From: Gemmatimonadota bacterium
Lineage (GTDB): Bacteria > Orphanbacterota > Orphanbacteria > Orphanbacterales > Orphanbacteraceae
Length of the DNA stretch: 53,493 bases
Direction of reading: 5' to 3'
NCBI GenBank assembly: GCA_020061515.1
Contig: JAGUYC010000066.1
Location: forward strand, 1-53,493
A program made the position numbers and the translations under genes. This document shows positions 32,472-42,784 of the stretch, in pieces. Within the stretch, counting starts at the first letter, position 1, and each line of letters begins with the position of its first letter. Below the pieces are notes generated by a model, which saw nothing but the letters and a program-made list of their open reading frames with translations, was not told the origin of the DNA and ran no database searches.

Positions 32472-34004
32472 TCAGCCTCCCTCCCTCCACCTCGGGCGGT
32501 CGAGGGAGCGGTACTGGATCGCCTCGGCGAGGTGCGGGGCGCGGATGCTTTCGCTCCCAACGAGATCCGCGATGGTTCTTGACACGCGAAGGATCCGGTC
32601 GTGCGCGCGCGCCGAGAGCCCGAGCTTGTCCATCGCGGCGCGAAGGAGCTTCCGCCCTTGTTCATCCGGCGCGGCGAACTTCCGAATCTCCCGCGGCCCC
32701 ATCCGCGCGTTCGTGAAGAGCCCCGGAATCGCCGCGAATCTTGAGTGTTGAACCATGCGCGCGCGCTCCACGCGCTCCCGCACCGCCGCCGACGACTCCC
32801 CCGGAGCGATCTCCGAAAGATCCTTGTACGCCACCGGCGGCACCTCAACGTGGATGTCGATCCGATCGAGCAGCGGCCCGGACACGCGGCTCGCGTACCG
32901 CTGGATCTCCCCCGGCCGGCACGCGCACCGGGGATCTCCGAAGTAGCCGCAGGGGCAGGGGTTCATCGCCGCGGCGAGCATGAAGGCGGACGGAAAGACG
33001 AGAGAGACGGCCGCGCGCGCGATGCGGATGCTCCCCTCCTCGAGAGGCTGGCGAAGAAGCTCGATGACTTTCTTCTTGAACTCGGGGAGCTCGTCGAGGA
33101 AGAGGACGCCGTGGTGGGCGAGCGACGCCTCCCCCGGGCGGGGATACGCGCCCCCGCCGACGAGTCCGGCGTCGGACGTCGAGTGGTGCGGCGCGCGAAA
33201 CGGCCTCCTCCGGACGAGCGAGGAGCCGGCGGGAAGAAGCCCCGCGACCGAATAGATTCTTGTGACATCAAGCGATTCCTCCCGCGTCAGCTCCGGAAGA
33301 ATCGAGGGAATCCTTTGAGCGATCATCGTCTTTCCGGAGCCGGGCGGACCGATGAAGAGGAGGTTGTGTCCGCCGGCCGCGGCGATCTCGACCGCCCGAC
33401 GCGCCTGCTCTTGCCCGCGGACATCCTCGAGGTCGAGAGAGAGGCTCGAACCGTCTTCAGACCCTCCGGTCGGAAGATAGGGAGGGCCTTTCTCCGGCGC
33501 GCGGAGATGCTCGATTGCGTCGCGGAGCGAGCGGACCGGATAGACGCCGATCCCCTCCACGATCGACGCCTCCTCCGCGTTCTCGGGAGGGAGAAGCATC
33601 GCCCCGACGCGCAGTCGGCGGGCGAGCATCGCCATCGAGAGGACGCCGCGCACCGGACGTAGATTCCCGTTCAGCGAAAGCTCGCCGACCGCGAGAACTG
33701 AGTCCGATCCGAACGGGTCGATCTGCTCCGAGGAGACGAGAATCCCGAGCGCGATCGCCAGATCGAAGAGCGCGCCTTCCTTTCGGATGCCGGCCGGGGC
33801 GAGGTTCACGGTGATCCGCCGCGCGGGAAAGTGAAAACCCGAGTTCTTCACCGCCGCGGCGACCCGCTCCCTCGATTCGCGAACCGTCGCGTCCGGAAGC
33901 CCGACGACCGAGAACGCAGGGAGCCCTCCGCCGAGATCCGCCTCCACCGTCACGCGGTACGCGTCGACCCCGATGAGCGCGCTAGAGAGAACGCGGGCGA
34001 GCAT
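32472..34004 (-). CDS. YifB/ComM family Mg-chelatase-like AAA ATPase
   Basis: GVDAYRVTVEADLGGGLPAFSVVGLPD, FIGPPGSGKTMIAQRIPSILP, NPCPCGYFGDP. Confidence 0.95.
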   Translation of the reverse strand: MLARVLSSALIGVDAYRVTVEADLGGGLPAFSVVGLPDATVRESRERVAAAVKNSGFHFPARRITVNLAPAGIRKEGALFDLAIALGILVSSEQIDPFGSDSVLAVGELSLNGNLRPVRGVLSMAMLARRLRVGAMLLPPENAEEASIVEGIGVYPVRSLRDAIEHLRAPEKGPPYLPTGGSEDGSSLSLDLEDVRGQEQARRAVEIAAAGGHNLLFIGPPGSGKTMIAQRIPSILPELTREESLDVTRIYSVAGLLPAGSSLVRRRPFRAPHHSTSDAGLVGGGAYPRPGEASLAHHGVLFLDELPEFKKKVIELLRQPLEEGSIRIARAAVSLVFPSAFMLAAAMNPCPCGYFGDPRCACRPGEIQRYASRVSGPLLDRIDIHVEVPPVAYKDLSEIAPGESSAAVRERVERARMVQHSRFAAIPGLFTNARMGPREIRKFAAPDEQGRKLLRAAMDKLGLSARAHDRILRVSRTIADLVGSESIRAPHLAEAIQYRSLDRPRWREGG

Positions 34005-34201
34005 CGTGTTCGCTGCCCGGACGGCCGCGCGATCCCGAGAAACGTCGAAGCCGAGATTCGGCCCGCGGCCGTCTTACCTCCACCTCGATCCTCTCTGTCT
34101 CCTCCTCCTCCGCACCCCTCGGCCTTCTTGGACGGGGAACCGCCGGAATTGACGCGTGAAGCTCCACTCGCTATGTTCCTCCTGTTCTTCGGGGGAAGTC
34201 G

Positions 34202-35824
34202 ATGCGGAATCGGAAATGGACAACCGCCGCGCTCGCCGTTTTCATCGCCGCGCTCGCGATGCGCCTCCTCTTTCTCGGCGACTTCCGCGCCTCCCCCTAT
34301 TTCGACAACCTCCTGATCGACCCGGCCTCCTACGACCGCTGGGCAGAGAAGATCGCGGCCGGCGATTTCTGGGGGGAGCGCGTCTTCTACCAGGCTCCCC
34401 TTTACGCGTACATGCTCGGAGGACTCTACGCCCTCTTCGGCAGGGATCTCCTTCTCGTTCGGATCGTGCAGTCGATCCTCGGGTCCTTCACGTGCGTTTT
34501 CCTGTTTTTGCTTACGTCCAAAGTTTTCTCGCTGCGGCGCGGCATCGTCGCGGGACTTCTCGCCGCGCTCTACACCCCCCTTCTCTTCATGGACCTCATG
34601 ATCCTGAAGTCGGTGGCCGAGATCTTCTTTCTCGCAGCCGCCCTCCTCGCGCTCGCGATCGCCGCTCGAGGCGCGAGCCTCATCCGCATCGGCCTCGCGG
34701 GGCTTCTCTTCGGCGTCGCCGTCACGGGACGCGGAAACCTCCTCTTCGCGGTCCCCTTTCTCGCGGCGTGGCTCCTCCTCCGCGAGCCGCGCCCCTTCGC
34801 GCGCGCGTCCGCCGCTCGCGCCGGCGTCTTTCTTCTCGGGATCGGCCTCGCGATCCTTCCGGTCACGATCCGAAACCGCGTCGTCGGGGAGGACTGGGTC
34901 CTCGTGGAATCGGACGCGGGGATCAACGTGTACGTCGGGAACAACCCGCGCGCGACCGGGATCCACACGCCCCCCTTCGACATCCGCACCGTTCCGGAGC
35001 ATGAGGAGGAGGACGCCGCACGCTACGCCGAGAGGGAAACGGGGCGCCGGATGAAGCCCTCCGAGATCTCGAGCTTCTGGACCCGGAAGGCGATCGCGTT
35101 CGCGCGCGCGCATCCGGCGGAAGAGGCGCGCCTGATCGCGCGGAAGTTCCAGCTCGCATGGAACGGCTACGAAGTTCCGGACAACTACGACCAGAAGTAC
35201 TTCGCGCGGGTCTCCTGGATCTTCCGCGGCTTTCTTCCCTCGTTCCTATGGATCTCTCCCTTCGCGCTTCTCGGCTTCCTGCTCTCCGCGCGGGATTGGA
35301 GAAGAACCGGGATTCTTCATCTGTTCGTGATCGCGTACCTTCTCTCGCTCCTCGTCCTCTACGTGACCGCGCGCTACCGCCTCCCGATCGTCGTCGGTCT
35401 TCTCCCCCTCGCCGCGCACGGGCTTCTGGGATTTCTCGAGATGCTCCGCGCCCGAGCCCTCCGGCGCGCCGCCCTCGCCGGCCTGCTCCTCGTCTCGGTC
35501 TGGCTCTTCGGGCGCGCGGAGCTCTTTGCGTACCGCGGCTTCGTCAAACAGGAGACCGAGATCGCCACCTTCCTCGCCGACCGTGGGGATCACGCGGGAG
35601 CGGAGAGAGCGTTCGAGCGGGCGATCGAGGAGGGGAAAGGTTCCGGGAGCCTCCATCTCGTCTATTGGAACCAGGGGGCGTTCTTCGCCCGCGCCGGCCG
35701 CCTCGCGGAGGCGGACAATGCCTTTCGGAACGCCCTTCGCGAGAACCCGGCCTTCACCCCCGCGCGCCTCGAGCTCGAAAAACTTCAGGCTCGAAGAAAT
35801 GAGGCGCCCGGCGGGGAACGCTGA
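34202..35824 (+). CDS. Glycosyltransferase 39-like membrane protein with C-terminal TPR-like region
   Basis: Polytopic with YQAPLYAYMLGGLYALFG; C-terminus DHAGAERAFERAIEEG..NQGAFFARAGRLAEADNAFRNALRENP. Confidence 0.75.
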   Translation: MRNRKWTTAALAVFIAALAMRLLFLGDFRASPYFDNLLIDPASYDRWAEKIAAGDFWGERVFYQAPLYAYMLGGLYALFGRDLLLVRIVQSILGSFTCVFLFLLTSKVFSLRRGIVAGLLAALYTPLLFMDLMILKSVAEIFFLAAALLALAIAARGASLIRIGLAGLLFGVAVTGRGNLLFAVPFLAAWLLLREPRPFARASAARAGVFLLGIGLAILPVTIRNRVVGEDWVLVESDAGINVYVGNNPRATGIHTPPFDIRTVPEHEEEDAARYAERETGRRMKPSEISSFWTRKAIAFARAHPAEEARLIARKFQLAWNGYEVPDNYDQKYFARVSWIFRGFLPSFLWISPFALLGFLLSARDWRRTGILHLFVIAYLLSLLVLYVTARYRLPIVVGLLPLAAHGLLGFLEMLRARALRRAALAGLLLVSVWLFGRAELFAYRGFVKQETEIATFLADRGDHAGAERAFERAIEEGKGSGSLHLVYWNQGAFFARAGRLAEADNAFRNALRENPAFTPARLELEKLQARRNEAPGGER

Positions 35825-35875
35825 CCCGCGACCGACGAGCCGCGCCTTTCGCCGCCCCGAAGAGATCGCCGCCGG

Positions 35876-37756
35876 CTATCCGGGGGGAAGAAGAATCACC
35901 TTCCTCGTCTCCGTGTACGCGGGGCCCACTCGAAAGCGTAGGAAGTAGACGCCGGCGGCCGCCTCCCTTCCGCTCTCGGTCCTCCGGTCCCAAACGACGG
36001 ACGCCCTCCCCGATCGCAATCGGCCCGCCTCGACGTCGCGGACCCTTCTGCCGCCGCAGTCGTACACGCGGAACGCCGCCTCCATCCCCTCGAAGGCGGC
36101 GGGAACCTCGATCGCGAAGCGGACCGGCCCCGCCGTCGGGTTCGGACCATCCGGCTCGATCGAGAGCGCGCCGTAGCGTTCCGGGAGGAGGACGGCAACG
36201 GGCCCGAAATGGAGAGATCCGCCCGGGACCTCGACCGAGAGGGAATACCGAACCCGCTGCCGCTCTCCCACCGCGGGGAGCGTGCGATCCTCGCAGAAGT
36301 AGTAGCCGGGACCGTCGAGAGCACCGAGGGCGACCAGAACTCCGCCGGCGCCCGCCTCGCTATCGTCGCGAAAGAGCGAGTACGGCGCGCGGTCCGCATC
36401 GCCCTCGACGCTCCACTCGAGAAGGACCCGGTCGCGAACGAAACGCGCGCGATGGAACCGAAGCCGAATGGGGGCAGGCGCTTCCAGCCCCGGAAGGCGG
36501 ATCCGAAGCCCGCGAAACCTCCTTTCCTCCCCGCGTTCCTCCAACCAGACGGCAAGGGAATCCTCGAGAGCGAAGGGACCTTGTCGGCCCGGCGCGAGCG
36601 AGATCGGAAACGCCCGGCCGTCCGCGAGCCGCCGCCCGCGAAGGTCCCGCTCCCCGCCTGCCTCCTCGCTCCACACGAGAAACCCGCTCCCGAAGGCCGG
36701 ATCGCGGAGGTCGCTCCCGTCCCCCGCGATCGTGTCGATCGTCCCCTCCGCGAACCGATGAAGAAGCAACACCCACCGGGTTCCCCGGCGCGCCGCGAAG
36801 GCGATCCCCTCGGAGCCGATCGAAGGGGCGAGGAGCGAATCGTCGGACCGATGGACGAGCGCGCGGTTGCGCGTCGCGAGATCCGCCGTCCAGACCGCCC
36901 ACGTCTCCCCGTCGCTCTCGAGCCATGCCGCCCGTCCGGCGCGGACCGAAGGGCTCCCCGAAGAGGGGAACTCGAGAGGAAAGGAGAACGCCTCCCCGCG
37001 AACCGGGAGCAGAAGGATCTCTCCGAACGTCCCGCAGCAGCTTTGGAACCAGGCGGAAAGGGAATCCCCCGCGGCCGGGCGCGCCGCCGGGAAGTTCGGA
37101 TCGGAGACCGGCCTCGACGTTCCGCTCTCGACGTCGAGCCGGTGGATCCGGCCCCGACGTTCGTAGAGGATGCAACCTTTGCCGAGTGAAGCATCATGCC
37201 CGCTCCGCGCAGCGCCCTCGACCTCCGTTCCGCTCCCGAGTTCGAAGAGACGAAAGCCGTCCGCCTCCCGCACGAGAAGAAACGGGAAGCGGAGGTCGAT
37301 CCCCTCCGCCGGTCCGGGATCGATGGGAATCGCGAACAGCTCGCCCGCCGTGGTCGGTCCGACCGGAACGACCGCCCTCGCGAGCAAGGCTCCTCGCGAG
37401 GAATCCATCCGCGCCTCCACCGCGAGCGACTCCTCCTCCCCCTCCGCATAGGGAAGCACGACGGGGATCCGACAGAGGACCGAATCCTCTCCCGGGAGCG
37501 GGGGAAGCGGAAAGCTCCCGACCTCCGCCCCGCGCGCGCTCCACCGGACGGCAAGCATGGCTCCCCTTTCCCACGTGCCCGTCACGCGAACCGGAACGGC
37601 GACCGAGTCCCCCGCGAGGAAGGTTCTCCACCCCCCCGTCGTGTCGACGGCGATCGCGAGCGCCCGCGGCGTGTCGATCGCGTGCGAACCGAGCGCGGCT
37701 CCCGCATTTCCGGCGACCGCAAGAGCGGCGAGGAGCACGAGCGACCGCTTTCCCAC
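35876..37756 (-). CDS. Secreted protein with beta-propeller-like region and FlgD-like C-terminal domain
   Basis: Signal peptide; C-terminus AFRVYDCGGRRVRDVEAGRLRSGRASVVWDRRTESGREAAAGVYFLRFRVG. Confidence 0.7.
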   Translation of the reverse strand: MGKRSLVLLAALAVAGNAGAALGSHAIDTPRALAIAVDTTGGWRTFLAGDSVAVPVRVTGTWERGAMLAVRWSARGAEVGSFPLPPLPGEDSVLCRIPVVLPYAEGEEESLAVEARMDSSRGALLARAVVPVGPTTAGELFAIPIDPGPAEGIDLRFPFLLVREADGFRLFELGSGTEVEGAARSGHDASLGKGCILYERRGRIHRLDVESGTSRPVSDPNFPAARPAAGDSLSAWFQSCCGTFGEILLLPVRGEAFSFPLEFPSSGSPSVRAGRAAWLESDGETWAVWTADLATRNRALVHRSDDSLLAPSIGSEGIAFAARRGTRWVLLLHRFAEGTIDTIAGDGSDLRDPAFGSGFLVWSEEAGGERDLRGRRLADGRAFPISLAPGRQGPFALEDSLAVWLEERGEERRFRGLRIRLPGLEAPAPIRLRFHRARFVRDRVLLEWSVEGDADRAPYSLFRDDSEAGAGGVLVALGALDGPGYYFCEDRTLPAVGERQRVRYSLSVEVPGGSLHFGPVAVLLPERYGALSIEPDGPNPTAGPVRFAIEVPAAFEGMEAAFRVYDCGGRRVRDVEAGRLRSGRASVVWDRRTESGREAAAGVYFLRFRVGPAYTETRKVILLPPG

Positions 37757-38092
37757 GGCGCCCTCCTTTCCCTGTCCGCCCTCCGGTGCAAGGCGCGTGC
37801 CCGACCGAGCAGCAGAGCTCCGCCGGGGATCCGCGTCCGCCTCAACGGTTTCCGCTCGGAGCGCGGCCGCCGTTTTTCGGTCGCCCGCCCACGGGATGGA
37901 CGCTCCCGACCGCGGCGTAGACTTCTCCCGCCCGCGCCGGGCTTTCCAGAATCCCCCGTTCTTTTTTGTTGCGGCGCCGAAGGAGGGGTTACACTTGTCC
38001 CCCGCCGGGAGATCCCCGCCCGGGCGGGGAAGAGAGCGAGCGCCGAAAGCCCGGCGCCGGAAAAGACAGACGCGCCCGAGGGTTTTTATTCA

Positions 38093-39195
38093 TGAATGAA
38101 GAATCGCCGCCGGTCGTGGCGAACGGGATCACCGACCCCGCGCTCGACGGGGCGACCCCGCAGGAGATCCCCCTCTCTCCCGACCTCGCGGTCGCGGCGC
38201 GCATCGCGCGCGACCGGACGCTCCCCCTCGAGGATCGCCTCGAGTCGTTCGAGGACATCATCGACTCGGAAGTCGGGGACACCTCGCTCACGCGCGCCCG
38301 CCACATCGAGCGGGAGTTCGGGATCCGCCAGCTCTATCTCAAGTTCGAGGGGGGAAACCCGACCGGGACGCAGAAGGACCGCATCGCCTTCGCGCAGGCG
38401 ATGGACGCCCTCCGGCGCGGTTACGACGCCGTCACGCTCGCGACCTGCGGGAACTACGGCGCGTCGGTCGCGCTCGCCGCGTCGCTCGCCGGGCTCGAAT
38501 GCTTCATCTATATACCGGAGACCTACCACACCAGGCGCGTGAAGGAGATGACCGATCGCGGCGGGAAGATCCTCCGCGTGCCCGGCGACTACGAAGCGGC
38601 GGTCTTCGCCTCGCGCGAGCGGGCCGACCGGGACGAGATCTACGACGCGAACCCGGGGGGCGCGAACACGAGGCTCCAGCTCCGCTCATACGGCGAGATC
38701 GCCGATGAGATCTACGACGAGCTCCGCGATGCCCCCGCGATCCTCGCGGCGCCCGTCTCGAACGGGACCACGCTCGCCGGGATCTACAAGGGGTTCTTCT
38801 CGTTGAGCCGGAGGGGGAAGACCTCACGCCTTCCGCGCCTCGTCGCCGGCTCCTCCTTCGGCAAGAACCCGATCGTCCGCGCGTTCACGAAGAACATGCC
38901 GCATTGCGAGGACCTCATCCCCCAGCGCGTGCGCGAGACAAGCATCAACGAGCCGCTCGTCAACTGGCACTCGATCGACGGCGATCTCGCCCTCGAGGCG
39001 ATTCGCGAGACGGGCGGATGGGCGGCGAACGCCTCGGACAAGAGCCTTCTCACGTACTCGAAGCTGATCCGCGAGCGTGAGGGGTTGAACACGCTCCCCG
39101 CGTCGACCGCGGGCCTCGTCGCGCTTCTCGAACAGCACAAGAAGGAACCGCTCCCGAACGACCGGTACGTGATCCTTCTTACCGGGAAACGGTGA
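38093..39195 (+). CDS. PLP-dependent fold-type II enzyme, threonine synthase-like
   Basis: GDTSLTRARHIEREFGIRQLYLKFEGGNPTGTQKDRIA; LATCGNYGASVALAASLAGLECFIYIPE. Confidence 0.85.
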
Positions 39196-40286
39196 TGGAA
39201 GAACGCGAGAGCGCGATCGTCTACTGCCGAGGCGCGTTCGGGACGCCGAACGGTAAGACCGCGCACGGGCTCGTGCGCTTCACGCGGCGCTACCGGGTGG
39301 AAGCGGTGATCGACGATCTCCGCGCGGGCGAGGACGCCGGCGAAGCGCTCGACGGGTGTCCAAGCGGCATCCCGATCGTCGCCTCGGTCGAGGAAGGGAT
39401 CCGGATCGCGGAGGAGGCGAAGCGCCCCGCGAGGCGTTTCGTGGTCGGCCTCGCTCCGGACGGAGGGCGCCTTTCCGCCGAGGCGAGAGAGGACGTCCGC
39501 CGCGCGATCGAACGGGGTCTTTCTGTCGACTCCGGGCTTCACGACTTCCTCTCCGAGGATCCCGTCCTCGCTCCTCTCGCCGCCGCGCGCGGGGTCGAGA
39601 TCCGGGACGTCCGGAAGCCTCCCGCCCGCGACGCGCTCCACTTCTTCACCGGGAAGATCGAGGAGGTCCGCTCTCTCAAGGTCGCGATTCTCGGCACCGA
39701 CTCGGCGGTTGGGAAGCGGACGACCGCGTGGAAGCTCGTCGAGGCGATCGAGCGGGCCGGGCGCCGCGCCGAGATGATCGGAACCGGACAGACCGCCTGG
39801 ATGCAGGGCGCGCGCTATTCGATCCTCATCGATTCGCTCATCAACGATTTCGTCACGGGGGAGATCGAGCACGCGGTCTGGAGCGCGTGGAAGGAAACGA
39901 ACGCGGACGTTCTCGTGATCGAGGGGCAGGGGAGCCTCCTCAACCCCGCGTACCCGGGCGGGTTCGAGATCCTCGCCGCCGCGAGACCCGACTGCATCGT
40001 CCTTCAGGACGCGCCGGCGAGGAGGGCTTACGACGGGTTCCCCGCCTTTCCGATGCACCCGCTCGGGAAGCAGATCCAGGCGATCGAGCTCGTGTCGGGG
40101 AAGTCGGTCGTCGCGATCGCCGTGAATCACGAGAACCTCGCGCGGGAGGAGATCCCGTTCGTCTGCGACGCGATCGCGCGCACGACCGGGCTTCCCGCGT
40201 TCGACGTCCTCCTGGACGGCGCCGGCCCTCTCGCATCTCTCATCCTCGAACGCATTCCCGAGACACACGACCGCCGGCGCGGGTGA
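39192..40286 (+). CDS. DUF1611-family protein (possible D-amino-acid N-acetyltransferase, DgcN-like)
   Basis: VAILGTDSAVGKRTTAWKLVEAIERAGRRAEMIGTGQTAWMQGARYSILIDSLINDFVTGEIEHAV; ATGA-type overlap with upstream gene. Confidence 0.75.
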   Translation: MMEERESAIVYCRGAFGTPNGKTAHGLVRFTRRYRVEAVIDDLRAGEDAGEALDGCPSGIPIVASVEEGIRIAEEAKRPARRFVVGLAPDGGRLSAEAREDVRRAIERGLSVDSGLHDFLSEDPVLAPLAAARGVEIRDVRKPPARDALHFFTGKIEEVRSLKVAILGTDSAVGKRTTAWKLVEAIERAGRRAEMIGTGQTAWMQGARYSILIDSLINDFVTGEIEHAVWSAWKETNADVLVIEGQGSLLNPAYPGGFEILAAARPDCIVLQDAPARRAYDGFPAFPMHPLGKQIQAIELVSGKSVVAIAVNHENLAREEIPFVCDAIARTTGLPAFDVLLDGAGPLASLILERIPETHDRRRG

Positions 40287-40361
40287 TGCGGGCGCGCCTC
40301 CGATCCGGTATCATGGCGGAACGGGGAAAGAGACCCGGCCTCGGGTGAGGGGGAAGCTCGG

Positions 40362-42755
40362 ATGCAGCCGAAGAGAAGGACCGAGGTTCTGAGCGGGAAG
40401 CGCCCCGCGGTCACTTCACGTCCAAAAGATCCGCTCGACGCTCTTCACGCCTTCGATCGTCTGGAGGTCGGACCGGTCGAGGTGCGAAGAGACCGCCTCA
40501 CCGCGCCGTACACGGTGGTGAGCGGTCGGGGGAAGGAATCGATCGACCTCGTCTATCGTTTCGAAGAGCCGGTCTTCGATCCGAAGAGCTCCTCCGACCG
40601 CAACCTCGCCTCGATGGCCGCCGCGCAGGTCGCGCTGAACTACGGCCTCTTCTGCCGCACGATCGTTTTTCACGGGGCGTTCGACGAGGCGGACCGGCGT
40701 TTCCTCGGGGAGATGGCCGAGAACACGGCGCGCGAGATCTACGTGAAGAAGTTCCTGGAGCCGAACCCGTTTCTCGTCGGGGCGGGGCTCGGCATTCCGG
40801 CCCTTCCGAGGGAGAACTATCTTCGCGCCACCCTCCTCTTCCCGGACGCGGAACCGGCCGGGAAGATCTCGTGGATGATCGACTCCGCCGATCGGAACCG
40901 GTGCGCGGTCCTCTCGAGCGGCGGGAAGGACAGCCTCCTCACGTACGGGCTTCTGAACGAGCTCGGGTATGAGGTCCACCCGATCTTCGGGAACGAGTCG
41001 GGGAGACACTGGTTCACCGCTCTCAACTCGTTCCGCCATTTCGAGAAGAACGTCCCCCACACCGCGCGCGTTTGGATGAACTCGGACCGGGTGTTCACGT
41101 GGATGCTTCGCCGCCTCCCCTTCATCCGCGCCGACTTCGCGAGCGTCCGCTCGGACGAGTACCCGATCCGCCTCTGGACCGTCGCGGTCTTTCTTTTCGG
41201 AGCGCTCCCCCTCGCGCGCGCGCGCCGCGCGGGCCGCATCCTGATCGGCGACGAGTACGACACGACGCTTCGGGCGAGCCACAAGGGGATCGAGCATTAC
41301 GACGGGCTCTTCGACCAATCCCGCTTCTTCGACAACGCCCTCTCTCGTTACTATGGCCGTAAAGGATGGGCGCTGTCGCAGTTTTCGATTCTCCGCCCGC
41401 TCTCGGAGCTCCTCATCGAGAAGACGCTCTACGAGCGCTATCCGGCGCTCGTCGAGCAGCAGGTCTCCTGCCACGCGACGCACCTCGAGGGAGGCCGGGT
41501 CTTCCCGTGCGGGCGCTGCGAGAAGTGCCGCAGGATCGTCGGGATGGTCCTTGCCTTCGGAGGGGACCCGGGCCTTCTCGGATACAGACCGGAGCAGATC
41601 GAGACTTGCCTCGCGGACCTCCCGGTGAAGGGAGCGCATCAGGAGGAGGCGAGCTTGCACATGACGCTTCGGCTGCTCGAGAAGCGCGGGCTCATCTCTC
41701 TCACTCCCCGGGAGCGGAAACGAATTCGTTCCCATCCTGAGGCGCTCCAGATTCGTTTCGATCCGAATCGTTCGCCCATCGAGGGAATCCCGATCGAGAT
41801 GCGGATCCCGCTCTACCGGATCCTCCTCGAGCACGCGGAAGGGGCGGTGCGGCGGAAGGGGCGCGCGTGGGAGGCGTTCGATCCGATGATCGATGCCGCC
41901 GCGAACCGCGCCTTCCCGTTCGAGAGGAGCGCGGGCGTCTTCTTCGAGCGCGGATCGGCGCGGGGGGAGCGCCAAGCGCGGTTTCTTCTCGGCGAGCTCA
42001 CCTGGCCCGAGGCGCGCGAGCGTCTTCGCGAGGTGGACGTCGCCCTCCTCCCCGTCGGCGCGATCGAGCAGCACGGGCCGCATCTCCCGCTCGACACGGA
42101 TGCGTTCGACGCAGAGCATCTCTGTCGCGAGGTGGCGACGCGCTGCCAGGATCCAAGACCGCTCGTGCTTCCGCTCATTCCGTACGGCGTCTCGTACTAC
42201 CACGCCGATTTTCCCGGAACGGTGAGCATCGGGAACGACACGCTCGCGCGCCTGGTTTACGAGATCGGCATGGCCCTCGCGGCGAACGGCGTGACGAAGC
42301 TCCTCATCATCAACGGACACGGCGGCAACAAGCCGGCGCTCGACTTCGCGGCGCAGATGATCAACCGGGACGCGCGCATCTTCGTCGGCGTCGACACCGG
42401 CGAGACGAGCGACGTGGACATTGACGGCATGACGGAGACGCCGAACGACGTCCACGCGGGAGAAGTCGAGACGAGCACGAGCCTCGCGACGCGACCGCAC
42501 CTCGTGGACAGCGCACGCATCGAGAAGCTCGTGCCGAGCTTCTCGAGCCGCTACCTCAATTTCACATCAAGGCGCGGCGTCTCTTGGCACGCGTTCACGA
42601 AGCGGATCTCGCCGAGCGGCGTGATGGGAGATCCGACGAAGGCGAGCGCCGAAAAGGGCGCGAAGATGTGGGAGGCGATGATCGGACACCTGGTCGAGCT
42701 TGTGGAGGACCTCAAGGCGCTCACGCTCGACGAGATCTACCAGCGGCGGTACTGA
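40362..42755 (+). CDS. Fusion: N-terminal PP-loop ATP-pyrophosphatase-like domain + C-terminal creatininase-family amidohydrolase
   Basis: AVLSSGGKDSLLTYGLLNELGYEVHPIF; CHATHLEGGRVFPCGRCEKCRRI; LLPVGAIEQHGPHLPLDTDAF; INGHGGN; DVHAGEVETS. Confidence 0.85.
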   Translation: MQPKRRTEVLSGKRPAVTSRPKDPLDALHAFDRLEVGPVEVRRDRLTAPYTVVSGRGKESIDLVYRFEEPVFDPKSSSDRNLASMAAAQVALNYGLFCRTIVFHGAFDEADRRFLGEMAENTAREIYVKKFLEPNPFLVGAGLGIPALPRENYLRATLLFPDAEPAGKISWMIDSADRNRCAVLSSGGKDSLLTYGLLNELGYEVHPIFGNESGRHWFTALNSFRHFEKNVPHTARVWMNSDRVFTWMLRRLPFIRADFASVRSDEYPIRLWTVAVFLFGALPLARARRAGRILIGDEYDTTLRASHKGIEHYDGLFDQSRFFDNALSRYYGRKGWALSQFSILRPLSELLIEKTLYERYPALVEQQVSCHATHLEGGRVFPCGRCEKCRRIVGMVLAFGGDPGLLGYRPEQIETCLADLPVKGAHQEEASLHMTLRLLEKRGLISLTPRERKRIRSHPEALQIRFDPNRSPIEGIPIEMRIPLYRILLEHAEGAVRRKGRAWEAFDPMIDAAANRAFPFERSAGVFFERGSARGERQARFLLGELTWPEARERLREVDVALLPVGAIEQHGPHLPLDTDAFDAEHLCREVATRCQDPRPLVLPLIPYGVSYYHADFPGTVSIGNDTLARLVYEIGMALAANGVTKLLIINGHGGNKPALDFAAQMINRDARIFVGVDTGETSDVDIDGMTETPNDVHAGEVETSTSLATRPHLVDSARIEKLVPSFSSRYLNFTSRRGVSWHAFTKRISPSGVMGDPTKASAEKGAKMWEAMIGHLVELVEDLKALTLDEIYQRRY

Positions 42756-42784
42756 AGAGCACGCACGAAAGGAAAGGTGAAAGC

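Noticed and set aside
40416-42500. 694-aa minus-strand ORF
   Set aside because: Antisense shadow of the PP-loop/creatininase fusion.
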